DNA from: Tannerellaceae bacterium
GTDB lineage: Bacteria; Bacteroidota; Bacteroidia; Bacteroidales; Tannerellaceae
Direction of reading: 5' to 3'
Assembly (NCBI GenBank): GCA_031270665.1
Contig: JAISXD010000006.1
Span: forward strand, 1-64,000
DNA: 64,000 nt
Shown in pieces: positions 33,378 through 41,759 of the stretch. The notes below the pieces were generated by a model, which worked only from the letters and a program-made list of their open reading frames with translations, was not told the DNA's origin and ran no database searches. Each line of letters opens with the position of its first letter. Position 1 is the first letter of the stretch. Position numbers and translations under genes: made by a program.

Positions 33378-36300
33378 ATGTTGAACAAGATAATAAAATT
33401 CTCGCTTAACAACCGGATGGTTGTTCTGGCGGCATGCGTATTATTGATGCTGGCAGGAACCTATACTGCCGTTTATATGGAAGTGGATGTATTCCCCGAC
33501 CTGAATGCGCCGACGGTTGCAGTGATGACGGAAGCCAGGGGGATGGCGCCCGAAGAAGTGGAACGCCTGGTGAGCTTTCCTGTAGAAACGGCGTTGAACG
33601 GAGCCACCGATGTACGCCGTGTCCGTTCGTCCTCTACAACCGGATTTTCTATTGTATGGGTCGAATTTAACTGGGGGACGGATATCTATCGCGCCCGCCA
33701 GATAGTGTCTGAGAAGTTGGCGGTTGTGAAAGACGCGTTGCCGTCGAATGTGGGTAATCCCACCTTAGGGCCTCAATCATCCATATTGGGCGAGCTGATG
33801 ATCATAGGGCTTACGGCCGATTCTACTTCATTGCAGGATTTGAGGACGCTGGCCGACTGGACAATCCGTCCCCGTTTGTTGTCTACAGGCGGTGTGGCGC
33901 AGGTTACCGTGATAGGAGGTGAAATTAAAGAGTATCAGATTTTGCTTAATCCCGGTAAAATGAAGCACTATGGCGTAGGACTGGATGAAGTGATAACGAC
34001 CGTTTCGGGGATGAACCAGAATGCCGCAGGCGGCGTATTATACGAATACGGGAATGAATATATCATTCGCGGAGCGCTTTCTACCAATAAGATTGCGGCA
34101 TTGGGAAAAGCAGTGGTCAAAACCGTGAACGGCATCCCGGTACTGTTAGAAAATATAGCTGACGTAAAGACAGGAAATAAAGCGCCCAAGCTGGGTATTG
34201 CTTCCAATGACGGCAAACCGGCGGTGTTGATGACCATAACCAAACAGCCGGCAACAAGCACCTTGGATTTGACCGGTAAGCTGGATGCATCGCTTGCCGA
34301 ACTACAGCACACGTTGCCCGCCGACGTAAAGGTGTCTGCCGATATTTTCCGCCAGGCTCGTTTTATCGACAGCTCAATCGGTAATGTGCAGAAGTCTTTG
34401 TATGAAGGCGGGATATTTGTCGTAATCGTATTGATTGTCTTTTTGATGAATGTGCGTACAACGGTCATTTCGCTTGTTACCATTCCTTTGTCGCTGGTGT
34501 TTGCCATACTTTCCCTTAAGGTGATGGGGTTAACGATTAATACGATGAGTTTGGGCGGTATGGCTATTGCGATCGGTTCGCTGGTAGACGACGCCATTGT
34601 GGATGTGGAGAATGTCTTTAAACGACTGCGGGAAAACAGGCTAAAGCCCAAAGAGGAACAGCAGGCGGTGCGCAGCGTTGTATTCGAAGCCTCCAAGGAA
34701 GTCCGTATGCCTATCCTTAACTCTACGTTAATTATCATCGCGAGTTTTATCCCCCTGTTTTTCCTTTCGGGGATGGAAGGGCGCATGCTTGCACCGCTGG
34801 GTATCGCCTTCATTATGGCGCTGGTTGCTTCTACAATCGTTGCTTTGACCCTTACGCCGGTATTGTGCAGCTATTTACTGGGTAAGCCGGGAAAAGAGGA
34901 TAAGCCCGGGGGCGAACCGTTTGTTGTCCGCAAACTCAAGGTTGTGTACGGGAAGGCGTTGAGATGGGCGCTCATCCATAAGAAATGGGTGCTGGGCGCT
35001 TCCGGAGCCGTCCTGCTGGCTGCGATACTGGCCGTTTCTACATTGGGCAGGAGCTTTTTACCCCCGTTCAACGAAGGGTCTTTCACGGTCAACGTAAGTA
35101 CCCTTCCGGGCATATCGCTCGACGAATCGGACAGGATGGGGCGTATGGCCGAAGAGATCCTGCTCTCTGTCCCCGAAATACAGACCGTGGGGCGCAAGAC
35201 GGGGCGGGCAGAATTGGACGAGCATGCCCTGGGGGTTAATGTGTCGGAGATGGAAGCGCCCTTTGTACCGGGCAAACGTTCCAAGGAGGAGGTGCTGGCC
35301 GATATACGTGGGAAAATGAAAGTATTGCCCGGCGTCAATGTAGAGATAGGGCAGCCTATTTCGCACCGTATAGACGCCATGCTGTCTGGCACGCGGGCCA
35401 ATATTGCCATCAAGTTGTTTGGTATGGACCTGAATAAGATGTTTTCGCTGGGCAATCAGGTGAAGGCTTCCATCGAAGGCATCGAAGGCATTGCAGACCT
35501 GAATGTGGAGCAGCAGATAGAACGCCCGCAGGTGAAGATTGAACCGAAAAGGGACGTAATGGCCAGGTACGGCGTCACGCTGCCTCAGTTGGCGGAGGTA
35601 GTGAACGTGATGCTGGCGGGCGAAGTTGTGTCGCAGGTGTATGAAGGAAACAGGGCGTTCGACCTTACCCTGAAGGTGAACGACGAAAGCCGCGAGACGG
35701 CCGCGAGGATCAGGGAGCTGATGGTTGACGCGGGCGGGCGCAAGATACCCCTGGGCAACATTGCGGAGGTTACTTCTGCAACAGGCCCCAACACGATAAA
35801 CCGGGAGAACGTGGCCCGGAAGATCGTTATCTCGGCCAACGTGGCCGGGCGCGACCTGAGGAGCGTGGTGAACGATATCCAACGGGCGGTGGGCGAAAAG
35901 GTAACCCTGCCCGAAGGGTATCACATCGAGTACGGCGGACAGTTTGAAAGCGAACAGGCTGCCTCGCGGATATTGCTCATCGCCTCTGTATTTGCCGTTG
36001 TGGTGATATTCCTGCTGCTGTTTGCGCAGTTCAGGAGCGTAACGCAGTCGGTCGTGATCCTGCTGAACCTTCCGCTGGCCCTGATTGGCGGGGTGTTTAC
36101 CCTGTTTTTCACCAGTGGCGTAATCAGTATCCCGGCCATCATCGGTTTCATATCGCTCTTCGGTATCGCCACCCGCAACGGGATGCTTCTCATCTCCCGT
36201 TACAACGACTTGCTGGCCGAAGGTTACGGCACGATGGAGAGCGTGATGCACGGCTCGCTGGACCGCCTGAACCCTATCCTGATGACGGCCCTCTCGTCCG

Positions 36301-36515
36301 GCCTTGCGCTTATCCCGCTTGCCCTGGGGGGCGATTTGCCGGGGAATGAGATACAAAGCCCGATGGCCGGGGTGATTCTGGGCGGACTGCTGACCTCTAC
36401 GCTCCTGAATGGGTTTATCATCCCCGTGATGTTCCTCATAACCGGGCGGAAAGCTGTTGCCAACCGGACGGCAGGGGAGGATGAGACCGGAATTGTGAAG
36501 CAAACGAATAAATAA
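33378..36515 (+). CDS. CusA/CzcA-family heavy-metal efflux RND permease
   Basis: 1045 aa; 'MEVDVFPDLNAPTVAVMTEARGMAPEEVERLVSFPVE', 'SLGGMAIAIGSLVDDAIVDVENVFKRL'. Confidence 0.96.
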   Translation: MLNKIIKFSLNNRMVVLAACVLLMLAGTYTAVYMEVDVFPDLNAPTVAVMTEARGMAPEEVERLVSFPVETALNGATDVRRVRSSSTTGFSIVWVEFNWGTDIYRARQIVSEKLAVVKDALPSNVGNPTLGPQSSILGELMIIGLTADSTSLQDLRTLADWTIRPRLLSTGGVAQVTVIGGEIKEYQILLNPGKMKHYGVGLDEVITTVSGMNQNAAGGVLYEYGNEYIIRGALSTNKIAALGKAVVKTVNGIPVLLENIADVKTGNKAPKLGIASNDGKPAVLMTITKQPATSTLDLTGKLDASLAELQHTLPADVKVSADIFRQARFIDSSIGNVQKSLYEGGIFVVIVLIVFLMNVRTTVISLVTIPLSLVFAILSLKVMGLTINTMSLGGMAIAIGSLVDDAIVDVENVFKRLRENRLKPKEEQQAVRSVVFEASKEVRMPILNSTLIIIASFIPLFFLSGMEGRMLAPLGIAFIMALVASTIVALTLTPVLCSYLLGKPGKEDKPGGEPFVVRKLKVVYGKALRWALIHKKWVLGASGAVLLAAILAVSTLGRSFLPPFNEGSFTVNVSTLPGISLDESDRMGRMAEEILLSVPEIQTVGRKTGRAELDEHALGVNVSEMEAPFVPGKRSKEEVLADIRGKMKVLPGVNVEIGQPISHRIDAMLSGTRANIAIKLFGMDLNKMFSLGNQVKASIEGIEGIADLNVEQQIERPQVKIEPKRDVMARYGVTLPQLAEVVNVMLAGEVVSQVYEGNRAFDLTLKVNDESRETAARIRELMVDAGGRKIPLGNIAEVTSATGPNTINRENVARKIVISANVAGRDLRSVVNDIQRAVGEKVTLPEGYHIEYGGQFESEQAASRILLIASVFAVVVIFLLLFAQFRSVTQSVVILLNLPLALIGGVFTLFFTSGVISIPAIIGFISLFGIATRNGMLLISRYNDLLAEGYGTMESVMHGSLDRLNPILMTALSSGLALIPLALGGDLPGNEIQSPMAGVILGGLLTSTLLNGFIIPVMFLITGRKAVANRTAGEDETGIVKQTNK

Positions 36516-36523
36516 GATTCAAC

Positions 36524-37702
36524 ATGAAAACGATCATACTAACGGCAGGCGTATTTTGCTCCTCCCTTTTCTTAAATGCACAGACAACGGTAGAATCCGT
36601 ATTGGCTTCGGTTGAAGCAAACAATACCACCCTGCTGTCGCTTCGCCAGGCGGCCGAGGCGCAGAAGGTGGCGAACAGGACGGGTATTTATCCCGACAAC
36701 CCCGAAGTGGGGTTCAACTATTTGTGGGGCCATCCGGCCACGACGGGCGCCCGCACGGACTTCAGCCTTACGCAGTCTGTCGACATCCCCACCCTCACGG
36801 GCATGAAGCGCAGCCTGGCCGCCGGGCAGAACAGCCTGGTGGAATGGCAGTACAGGGCCGCACGGATGGACGTCCTCCTGGAGGCAAAGCGGTATTGCAT
36901 CGAACTGGTGTATTACAACGCACTGAAGGTGGAACTGGACGTGCGCCTGCAGCAGGCCGAAACGATTGCCGCCGGCTATGCGGAACGCATGGACAGGGGC
37001 GACGCAAGCCTCGTGGAGTACAACAAGGCGATGCTGAATCTCTCTACCTGCCGGGGCGAGATGTCCCGTGTGGAGGTGGAGCGCGAGGCGCTGCTTGCGC
37101 AACTGGAAAGGCTGAACGGGGGAAACGCCGTAGCCCTGGCGCTGACCCGGCTGGAGGAAGGCGGGCTGCCGCCGGATTTTGACGCCTGGTATCTCCAGGC
37201 AGAGGAAGGGAACCCCGTACTGGCCGGGGCGAAGCAGGAGGTTGAAACAGGCCGGCAGCAGGTGTCGCTCAGCCGGGCCATGGGGCTGCCTTCCTTCCGG
37301 GCAGGCTATATGAGCGAAAAGGTGGTGGGGCAGCGCTACCAGGGCCTTACGCTCTCCCTGTCTGTCCCCCTGTGGGAAAACAAGAACAGGGTAAAGCAGG
37401 CCCGTACCGCCCTCCAGGCCGCCCGCGCAAGGCAGGCAGACAGCCGCCAGCAGTTGTACGGCCGTCTCCGGACGCTGCACAGGCGGGCCCTCGGCCTGGA
37501 GGCAACGGCCGGTACGTACCGCAAGGCGCTCCGGACCGCCGACAATACCGCCCTGATGAAAAAGGCGCTCGACAAAGGCGAGATTTCCCTCCTCGAATAC
37601 ATGCTGGAGGCCGGTTTGTACTACGACACGGTGAGCCGCGCACTCGAAGCCGAAAAGGACTATCGCCTGGCCGTGGCCGAACTCCTGGCCGTGGAACTGT
37701 AA
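36524..37702 (+). CDS. TolC/CzcC-family outer membrane efflux protein
   Basis: 392 aa; signal peptide; OEP helical repeats; end of RND operon. Confidence 0.9.
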   Translation: MKTIILTAGVFCSSLFLNAQTTVESVLASVEANNTTLLSLRQAAEAQKVANRTGIYPDNPEVGFNYLWGHPATTGARTDFSLTQSVDIPTLTGMKRSLAAGQNSLVEWQYRAARMDVLLEAKRYCIELVYYNALKVELDVRLQQAETIAAGYAERMDRGDASLVEYNKAMLNLSTCRGEMSRVEVEREALLAQLERLNGGNAVALALTRLEEGGLPPDFDAWYLQAEEGNPVLAGAKQEVETGRQQVSLSRAMGLPSFRAGYMSEKVVGQRYQGLTLSLSVPLWENKNRVKQARTALQAARARQADSRQQLYGRLRTLHRRALGLEATAGTYRKALRTADNTALMKKALDKGEISLLEYMLEAGLYYDTVSRALEAEKDYRLAVAELLAVEL

Positions 37703-37735
37703 GGGGGAGGAAGCGGGGGGGGGCTTTTTTCCTCC
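37702..37735 (+). terminator. Hairpin with G9 loop tract downstream of RND operon
   Basis: GGGGAGGAA-GCGGGGGGGGGCTT-TTTCCTCCCC. Confidence 0.55.
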
Positions 37736-37802
37736 CCGTTTGCTTGCAGCATACGCAGACATATGCGATATTTGTGCCTACTAATTTAAAAACACCAGAA
37801 TT

Positions 37803-38531
37803 ATGGCTGAAGAAAAGAACACTGTATTCGTGGAGCTTTACGATTTGAAGCTTTCAGACAGGGAAGACGACCGCATGGGCCGCGTAGTAACGGACAAATC
37901 GCTGACGGAAGACGACCTGATAAGGCTGGCCGTCAACCGGGGCACGGATATCAATCCCGAAACACTCCGCGCATCCATCAAAATCCTGAAGGAAATCGCC
38001 ATCCGCGAGATTGCCAACGGGGCGTCGGTACAGTTCGGGCTGGGCTATTTCGCCCTCGACGTAAAAGGCGTTTTCGTAGGAGACAATGCCAAGTGGAACC
38101 CCAAGGTTAACAGCCTGCACGCCAAGGTGACCGCCAGCGCCGAACTGCGCACGGCGATACAGAACGTACACGTAGAGGTGCTGGGCATGGCAAGTTCGGG
38201 CACGGTGATTAACAGCGTAACGGATGTGTCGTCCGGCGAAGTGAACACGCGCCTCACGCCCGGTGGCGGCGTAAACCTGGAAGGGACGAAAATCAAGATT
38301 GCAGGACAGGACGGGCGCAACGGACTGATGTTCCTGGATGCCAATAACATCGTATACGATGTGTACCCCAAGAGCATACTGGTGAACGACCCGAAAAAGA
38401 TATCCTTCATCGTGCCGGCCCTGCCCAAAGGCGAGTACCGCCTGAGGCTCACCACGCAGTATTCCACTTCGAGCACGTTGCTCAAGGAGCCGCGTACCGT
38501 AGAGTTCGGCTATCCGCTCACGGTGAAATAG
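37803..38531 (+). CDS. HU-like DNA-binding domain plus Ig-like (DUF4469/HU-HIG type) protein, paralog 1
   Basis: 242 aa; 'RVVTDKSLTEDDLIRLAVNRGTDINPETLRASIKILKEIAIREIANGASVQFGLGYFALDVKG' (HU-like) then 'NTRLTPGGGVNLEGTKIKIAG...SFIVPALPKGEYRLRLTTQYSTSSTLLKEPRT'. Confidence 0.85.
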   Translation: MAEEKNTVFVELYDLKLSDREDDRMGRVVTDKSLTEDDLIRLAVNRGTDINPETLRASIKILKEIAIREIANGASVQFGLGYFALDVKGVFVGDNAKWNPKVNSLHAKVTASAELRTAIQNVHVEVLGMASSGTVINSVTDVSSGEVNTRLTPGGGVNLEGTKIKIAGQDGRNGLMFLDANNIVYDVYPKSILVNDPKKISFIVPALPKGEYRLRLTTQYSTSSTLLKEPRTVEFGYPLTVK

Positions 38532-38623
38532 GCCCTGCCCCGTGGGCACGACGTGCCCTCGCCCGTGGGTACGACAAGCCCTCGCCCGTGGGCACGACAG
38601 GCCCTCGCCCGTGGGCACGACGC
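38532..38623. repeat. 4 x 23-bp tandem array beginning immediately after the HU-HIG paralog 1 stop codon
   Basis: GCCCTGCCCCGTGGGCACGACGT / GCCCTCGCCCGTGGGTACGACAA / GCCCTCGCCCGTGGGCACGACAG / GCCCTCGCCCGTGGGCACGACGC. Confidence 0.95.
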
Positions 38624-38713
38624 GCCCCTTCTCCCCCCTCCCGCACATCAGCGAAGAGGGGGGTAGTTTTATATCGGTTTTAATCCTATCTTTGTAGCTT
38701 TAATAATGTAAGT

Positions 38714-39811
38714 ATGAGTTTCAAAAGTATTGCAGATAAAGTAAGAAGAGCCGCAAGGCGTACGTTGGTCCTGCTTGTGGGCCCTTCGGATATGGAGATG
38801 GAAGAAAAGGTGCGGCAAAACCTTACAAGCGTATTGCTGTGCCGCCCGAACGGCCGGCTGGGAAACCAGTTGATGATAACGCCGCTGGTGCAGGAAATCG
38901 CCCGCTGGTCTCCCCATTGCAGGATAGACCTGTTTGTGAAAGGATCCCTCTGTGAAATCATCTTTAAGAACTACCCGGAGGTAGGCCGCATCATAGAACT
39001 GCCCCGCAAGCCCTTCGCCGAGCCGGTGCGCTACCTAAAGGTATGGCTGTCGCTCAGGAAGCACACGTACGATTTGGTGATCAACGTGACGGAAGACTCC
39101 CTTTCGGGCCGCCTGTCTACCCGTCTGGCCCGCGCCCGGTGGCGGTTTTACAACAACACCGAAGGCTTGCCGAAAGCCCTCTGCCCCGGATGGGCGCATA
39201 TGGCCGAATACCCGGTGTACAACTTCCGCCGCTACCTGGCCAGCCTGACGCCGGAACTGACACACCCCGTCCCCTGCCTGAGCCTCAGGCTGAGCGACGC
39301 CGAACTGGCCAACGGACTGGAGGTGATGAACTGCTACGTCTCGCCCGCGAAAAAGACCCTCTGCATCTACACCTACGCCACCGGCGCCAAGTGCTATCCC
39401 GAAGCCTGGTGGGCCGCGATGTACGCCCGCCTGAAGGAAGCCTTCGGCAGCACCTGCAACATCCTCGAAATACTGCCGATAGAGAACGTCTCCCTCATCC
39501 ACTTCCAGGCCCCCGCGTACTACAGCCGCGACATCCGGCAGATAGCCTCGGTGATAGCCCACGCGTCGCTGTTTCTGGGAGCCGACAGCGGCATGATGCA
39601 CCTGGCCGCCGCTTCGGGGGCGCCAACGGCGGGGCTCTTTTCGGTTACCGAGCCGGCCCTCTACCGCCCCTGTGGCCCCCGCAGCCTGGCCATCGAAACC
39701 AATCGGACGGACATAGACGGGATAATTGCCGCCATACGCCCGCTGTTGACCGACAAGGCCGCCGCCGCATCCTCCCCCGCAGTCCCACCTAACCCGCCCC
39801 GTCCCTTATGA
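38714..39811 (+). CDS. Glycosyltransferase family 9 (heptosyltransferase-like)
   Basis: 365 aa; 'LGNQLMITPLVQEIARWSPHCRIDLFV', 'VIAHASLFLGADSGMMHLAAASGAPTAGLFS'. Confidence 0.9.
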   Translation: MSFKSIADKVRRAARRTLVLLVGPSDMEMEEKVRQNLTSVLLCRPNGRLGNQLMITPLVQEIARWSPHCRIDLFVKGSLCEIIFKNYPEVGRIIELPRKPFAEPVRYLKVWLSLRKHTYDLVINVTEDSLSGRLSTRLARARWRFYNNTEGLPKALCPGWAHMAEYPVYNFRRYLASLTPELTHPVPCLSLRLSDAELANGLEVMNCYVSPAKKTLCIYTYATGAKCYPEAWWAAMYARLKEAFGSTCNILEILPIENVSLIHFQAPAYYSRDIRQIASVIAHASLFLGADSGMMHLAAASGAPTAGLFSVTEPALYRPCGPRSLAIETNRTDIDGIIAAIRPLLTDKAAAASSPAVPPNPPRPL

Positions 39812-41691
39812 AAGATTTCTTTGGCATACTCCAACGGTTCATCCCCCCCTACAAGAGGTATTTGCTGCTGAACATCGTGTTCAATATCCTCTCGGCCATC
39901 CTGAACCTCTTTTCGTTCGTACTGATTATCCCGATACTCAACCTCCTCTTCAAGACGGGCACGGAGGTATACACCTTCACCCCGTGGCAGATGGACCCCG
40001 GCGACTGGCAGTGGTGGAAGTCTCTCCCCGAACTGGCCAAAGACAACTTCTTCTACTACGTCTCCCGCCTGATCTACTCGCACGGCGGCTCCTTTACGCT
40101 GATTGTGCTGGGCCTCTTCCTGGTGGGCATGACCTTCCTGAAGGTAGCGGCCATGTACCTCTCCTCCTTTACGATGATACCCATCCGCACAGGCGTAGTG
40201 AGGGATATCCGCAATCAGCTGATGAACAAAATCACCCGCCTGCCCCTCGGCTTCTTCTCCGAAGAACGCAAGGGCGACATCATCGCCCGCGTATCCGGCG
40301 ACGTGAACGAGATAGAAACCTCCATCATGAGCTCGCTCGACATGCTCTTCAAGAACCCCATCCTCATCGCCATCTACCTGGTGGGGATGCTGCTTATCAG
40401 TTGGCGTCTCACCCTGTTCGTCTTCCTGCTTCTCCCCCTGGCCGGCTACCTCATGGGCAAGGTGGGCAAAACGCTCAAGCGCAAGTCGTTCACCGGACAG
40501 GAACAGTGGGGCTACCTCATGAGCCAGGTAGAAGAAACCCTGGGCGGCCTGCGCATCATCAAAGCCTTCAATGCCGAAACGAAAATAAGGAACCGCTTCT
40601 ACCAAAGCAACGAATCCTTCCGCCACATCACCGGCAGGATATACATGCGCCAGCAACTGGCCCATCCCATGAGCGAATTTCTCGGCACCCTCACCATCGC
40701 CATCATCCTCTGGTACGGCGGCAGCCTCATCCTCTCGTCCGGCAGCACGATAGACGCCTCCACCTTTATCTACTACCTGGTAATCTTCTACAGCCTCATC
40801 AATCCCGCCAAAGACCTCAGCAAAGCCACCTACGCCATCCAGAAAGGACTCGCCTCCATGGAACGCATAGACAAGGTCTTACTGGCCGAAACCAATATCA
40901 AAGACCCCGAACACCCGCAAAAGATAACCCTCGATAAGCAAATAGCCTACCGCAACGTATGGTTTAAGTACCACAACGACTGGGTGCTGAAAGGCGTCGA
41001 CCTCGTCATCCCCAAAGGACAGACCATCGCGCTGGTAGGCCAGTCCGGCTCCGGCAAAAGCACGCTGGTAGACCTCCTCCCCCGCTTCTACGACGTAACC
41101 GAAGGAAGCATCACCCTCGACGGGACAGACATACGTAACGCCACCCTCTGCGACCTGCGCAGCCTGATGGGCAACGTAAACCAGGAAGCCATCCTCTTCA
41201 ACGATACGTTCTTCAACAACATCGCCTTCGGCGTACACAACGCCACCCCCGCAGAAGTAGAAGAAGCCGCCCGCATCGCCAACGCACACGACTTCATCAT
41301 CGCCTCCGAAAAAGGCTACGCCACCCCTATCGGCGACCGCGGCGGCAAGCTCTCCGGCGGACAGCGCCAGCGCATCAGCATAGCCCGCGCCATACTGAAG
41401 AACCCCCCCCTCCTGATCCTCGACGAAGCCACCTCGGCCCTCGACGCCGAGTCCGAACGCCTCGTACAGCAGGCGCTCGAAAACCTGATGCGCAACCGCA
41501 CCACCATCATCATCGCCCACCGCCTCTCCACCATCCGCAGCGCCGGCGAGATATGCGTAATGCACGAAGGCCAAATCGTAGAACGCGGCAGGCACGAAGA
41601 ACTCTTCCGCCTCAACGGCTATTACAGGAAGCTCTGCGACATGCAAAGCTTCCAAACAACCCCGCCCCCCGGCGCACAGTGCAACAGCTAA
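39808..41691 (+). CDS. ABC exporter, fused permease-ATPase (MsbA-like lipid A/peptide exporter)
   Basis: 627 aa; TM domain, Walker A 'LVGQSGSGKSTLVDLLPRFYD', 'LSGGQRQRISIARAILKNPPLLILDEATSALD'; overlaps GT9 stop. Confidence 0.95.
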   Translation: MKDFFGILQRFIPPYKRYLLLNIVFNILSAILNLFSFVLIIPILNLLFKTGTEVYTFTPWQMDPGDWQWWKSLPELAKDNFFYYVSRLIYSHGGSFTLIVLGLFLVGMTFLKVAAMYLSSFTMIPIRTGVVRDIRNQLMNKITRLPLGFFSEERKGDIIARVSGDVNEIETSIMSSLDMLFKNPILIAIYLVGMLLISWRLTLFVFLLLPLAGYLMGKVGKTLKRKSFTGQEQWGYLMSQVEETLGGLRIIKAFNAETKIRNRFYQSNESFRHITGRIYMRQQLAHPMSEFLGTLTIAIILWYGGSLILSSGSTIDASTFIYYLVIFYSLINPAKDLSKATYAIQKGLASMERIDKVLLAETNIKDPEHPQKITLDKQIAYRNVWFKYHNDWVLKGVDLVIPKGQTIALVGQSGSGKSTLVDLLPRFYDVTEGSITLDGTDIRNATLCDLRSLMGNVNQEAILFNDTFFNNIAFGVHNATPAEVEEAARIANAHDFIIASEKGYATPIGDRGGKLSGGQRQRISIARAILKNPPLLILDEATSALDAESERLVQQALENLMRNRTTIIIAHRLSTIRSAGEICVMHEGQIVERGRHEELFRLNGYYRKLCDMQSFQTTPPPGAQCNS

Positions 41692-41759
41692 AGCCCCCGG
41701 GCACCACCCCCCCCGAGGGGAAAAAAAGAAATTGTATAACGATAAATAGACCCATCATT

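Noticed and set aside
35058-36503. 481-aa minus-strand ORF
   Set aside because: Antisense to the CusA-like gene; composition (H/R/Q/P rich) typical of shadow ORFs.
36572-37762. 396-aa minus-strand ORF
   Set aside because: Antisense shadow of the CzcC-like gene in GC-rich DNA; low-complexity translation, no recognisable domain.
38532-38623. CRISPR array
   Set aside because: Units are contiguous 23-mers with only 2 variable bases, no spacers and no cas genes.
39661-40665. 334-aa minus-strand ORF and similar ORFs at 39984-40937 and 40879-41655
   Set aside because: Shadow or alternate frames of the well-supported ABC exporter.
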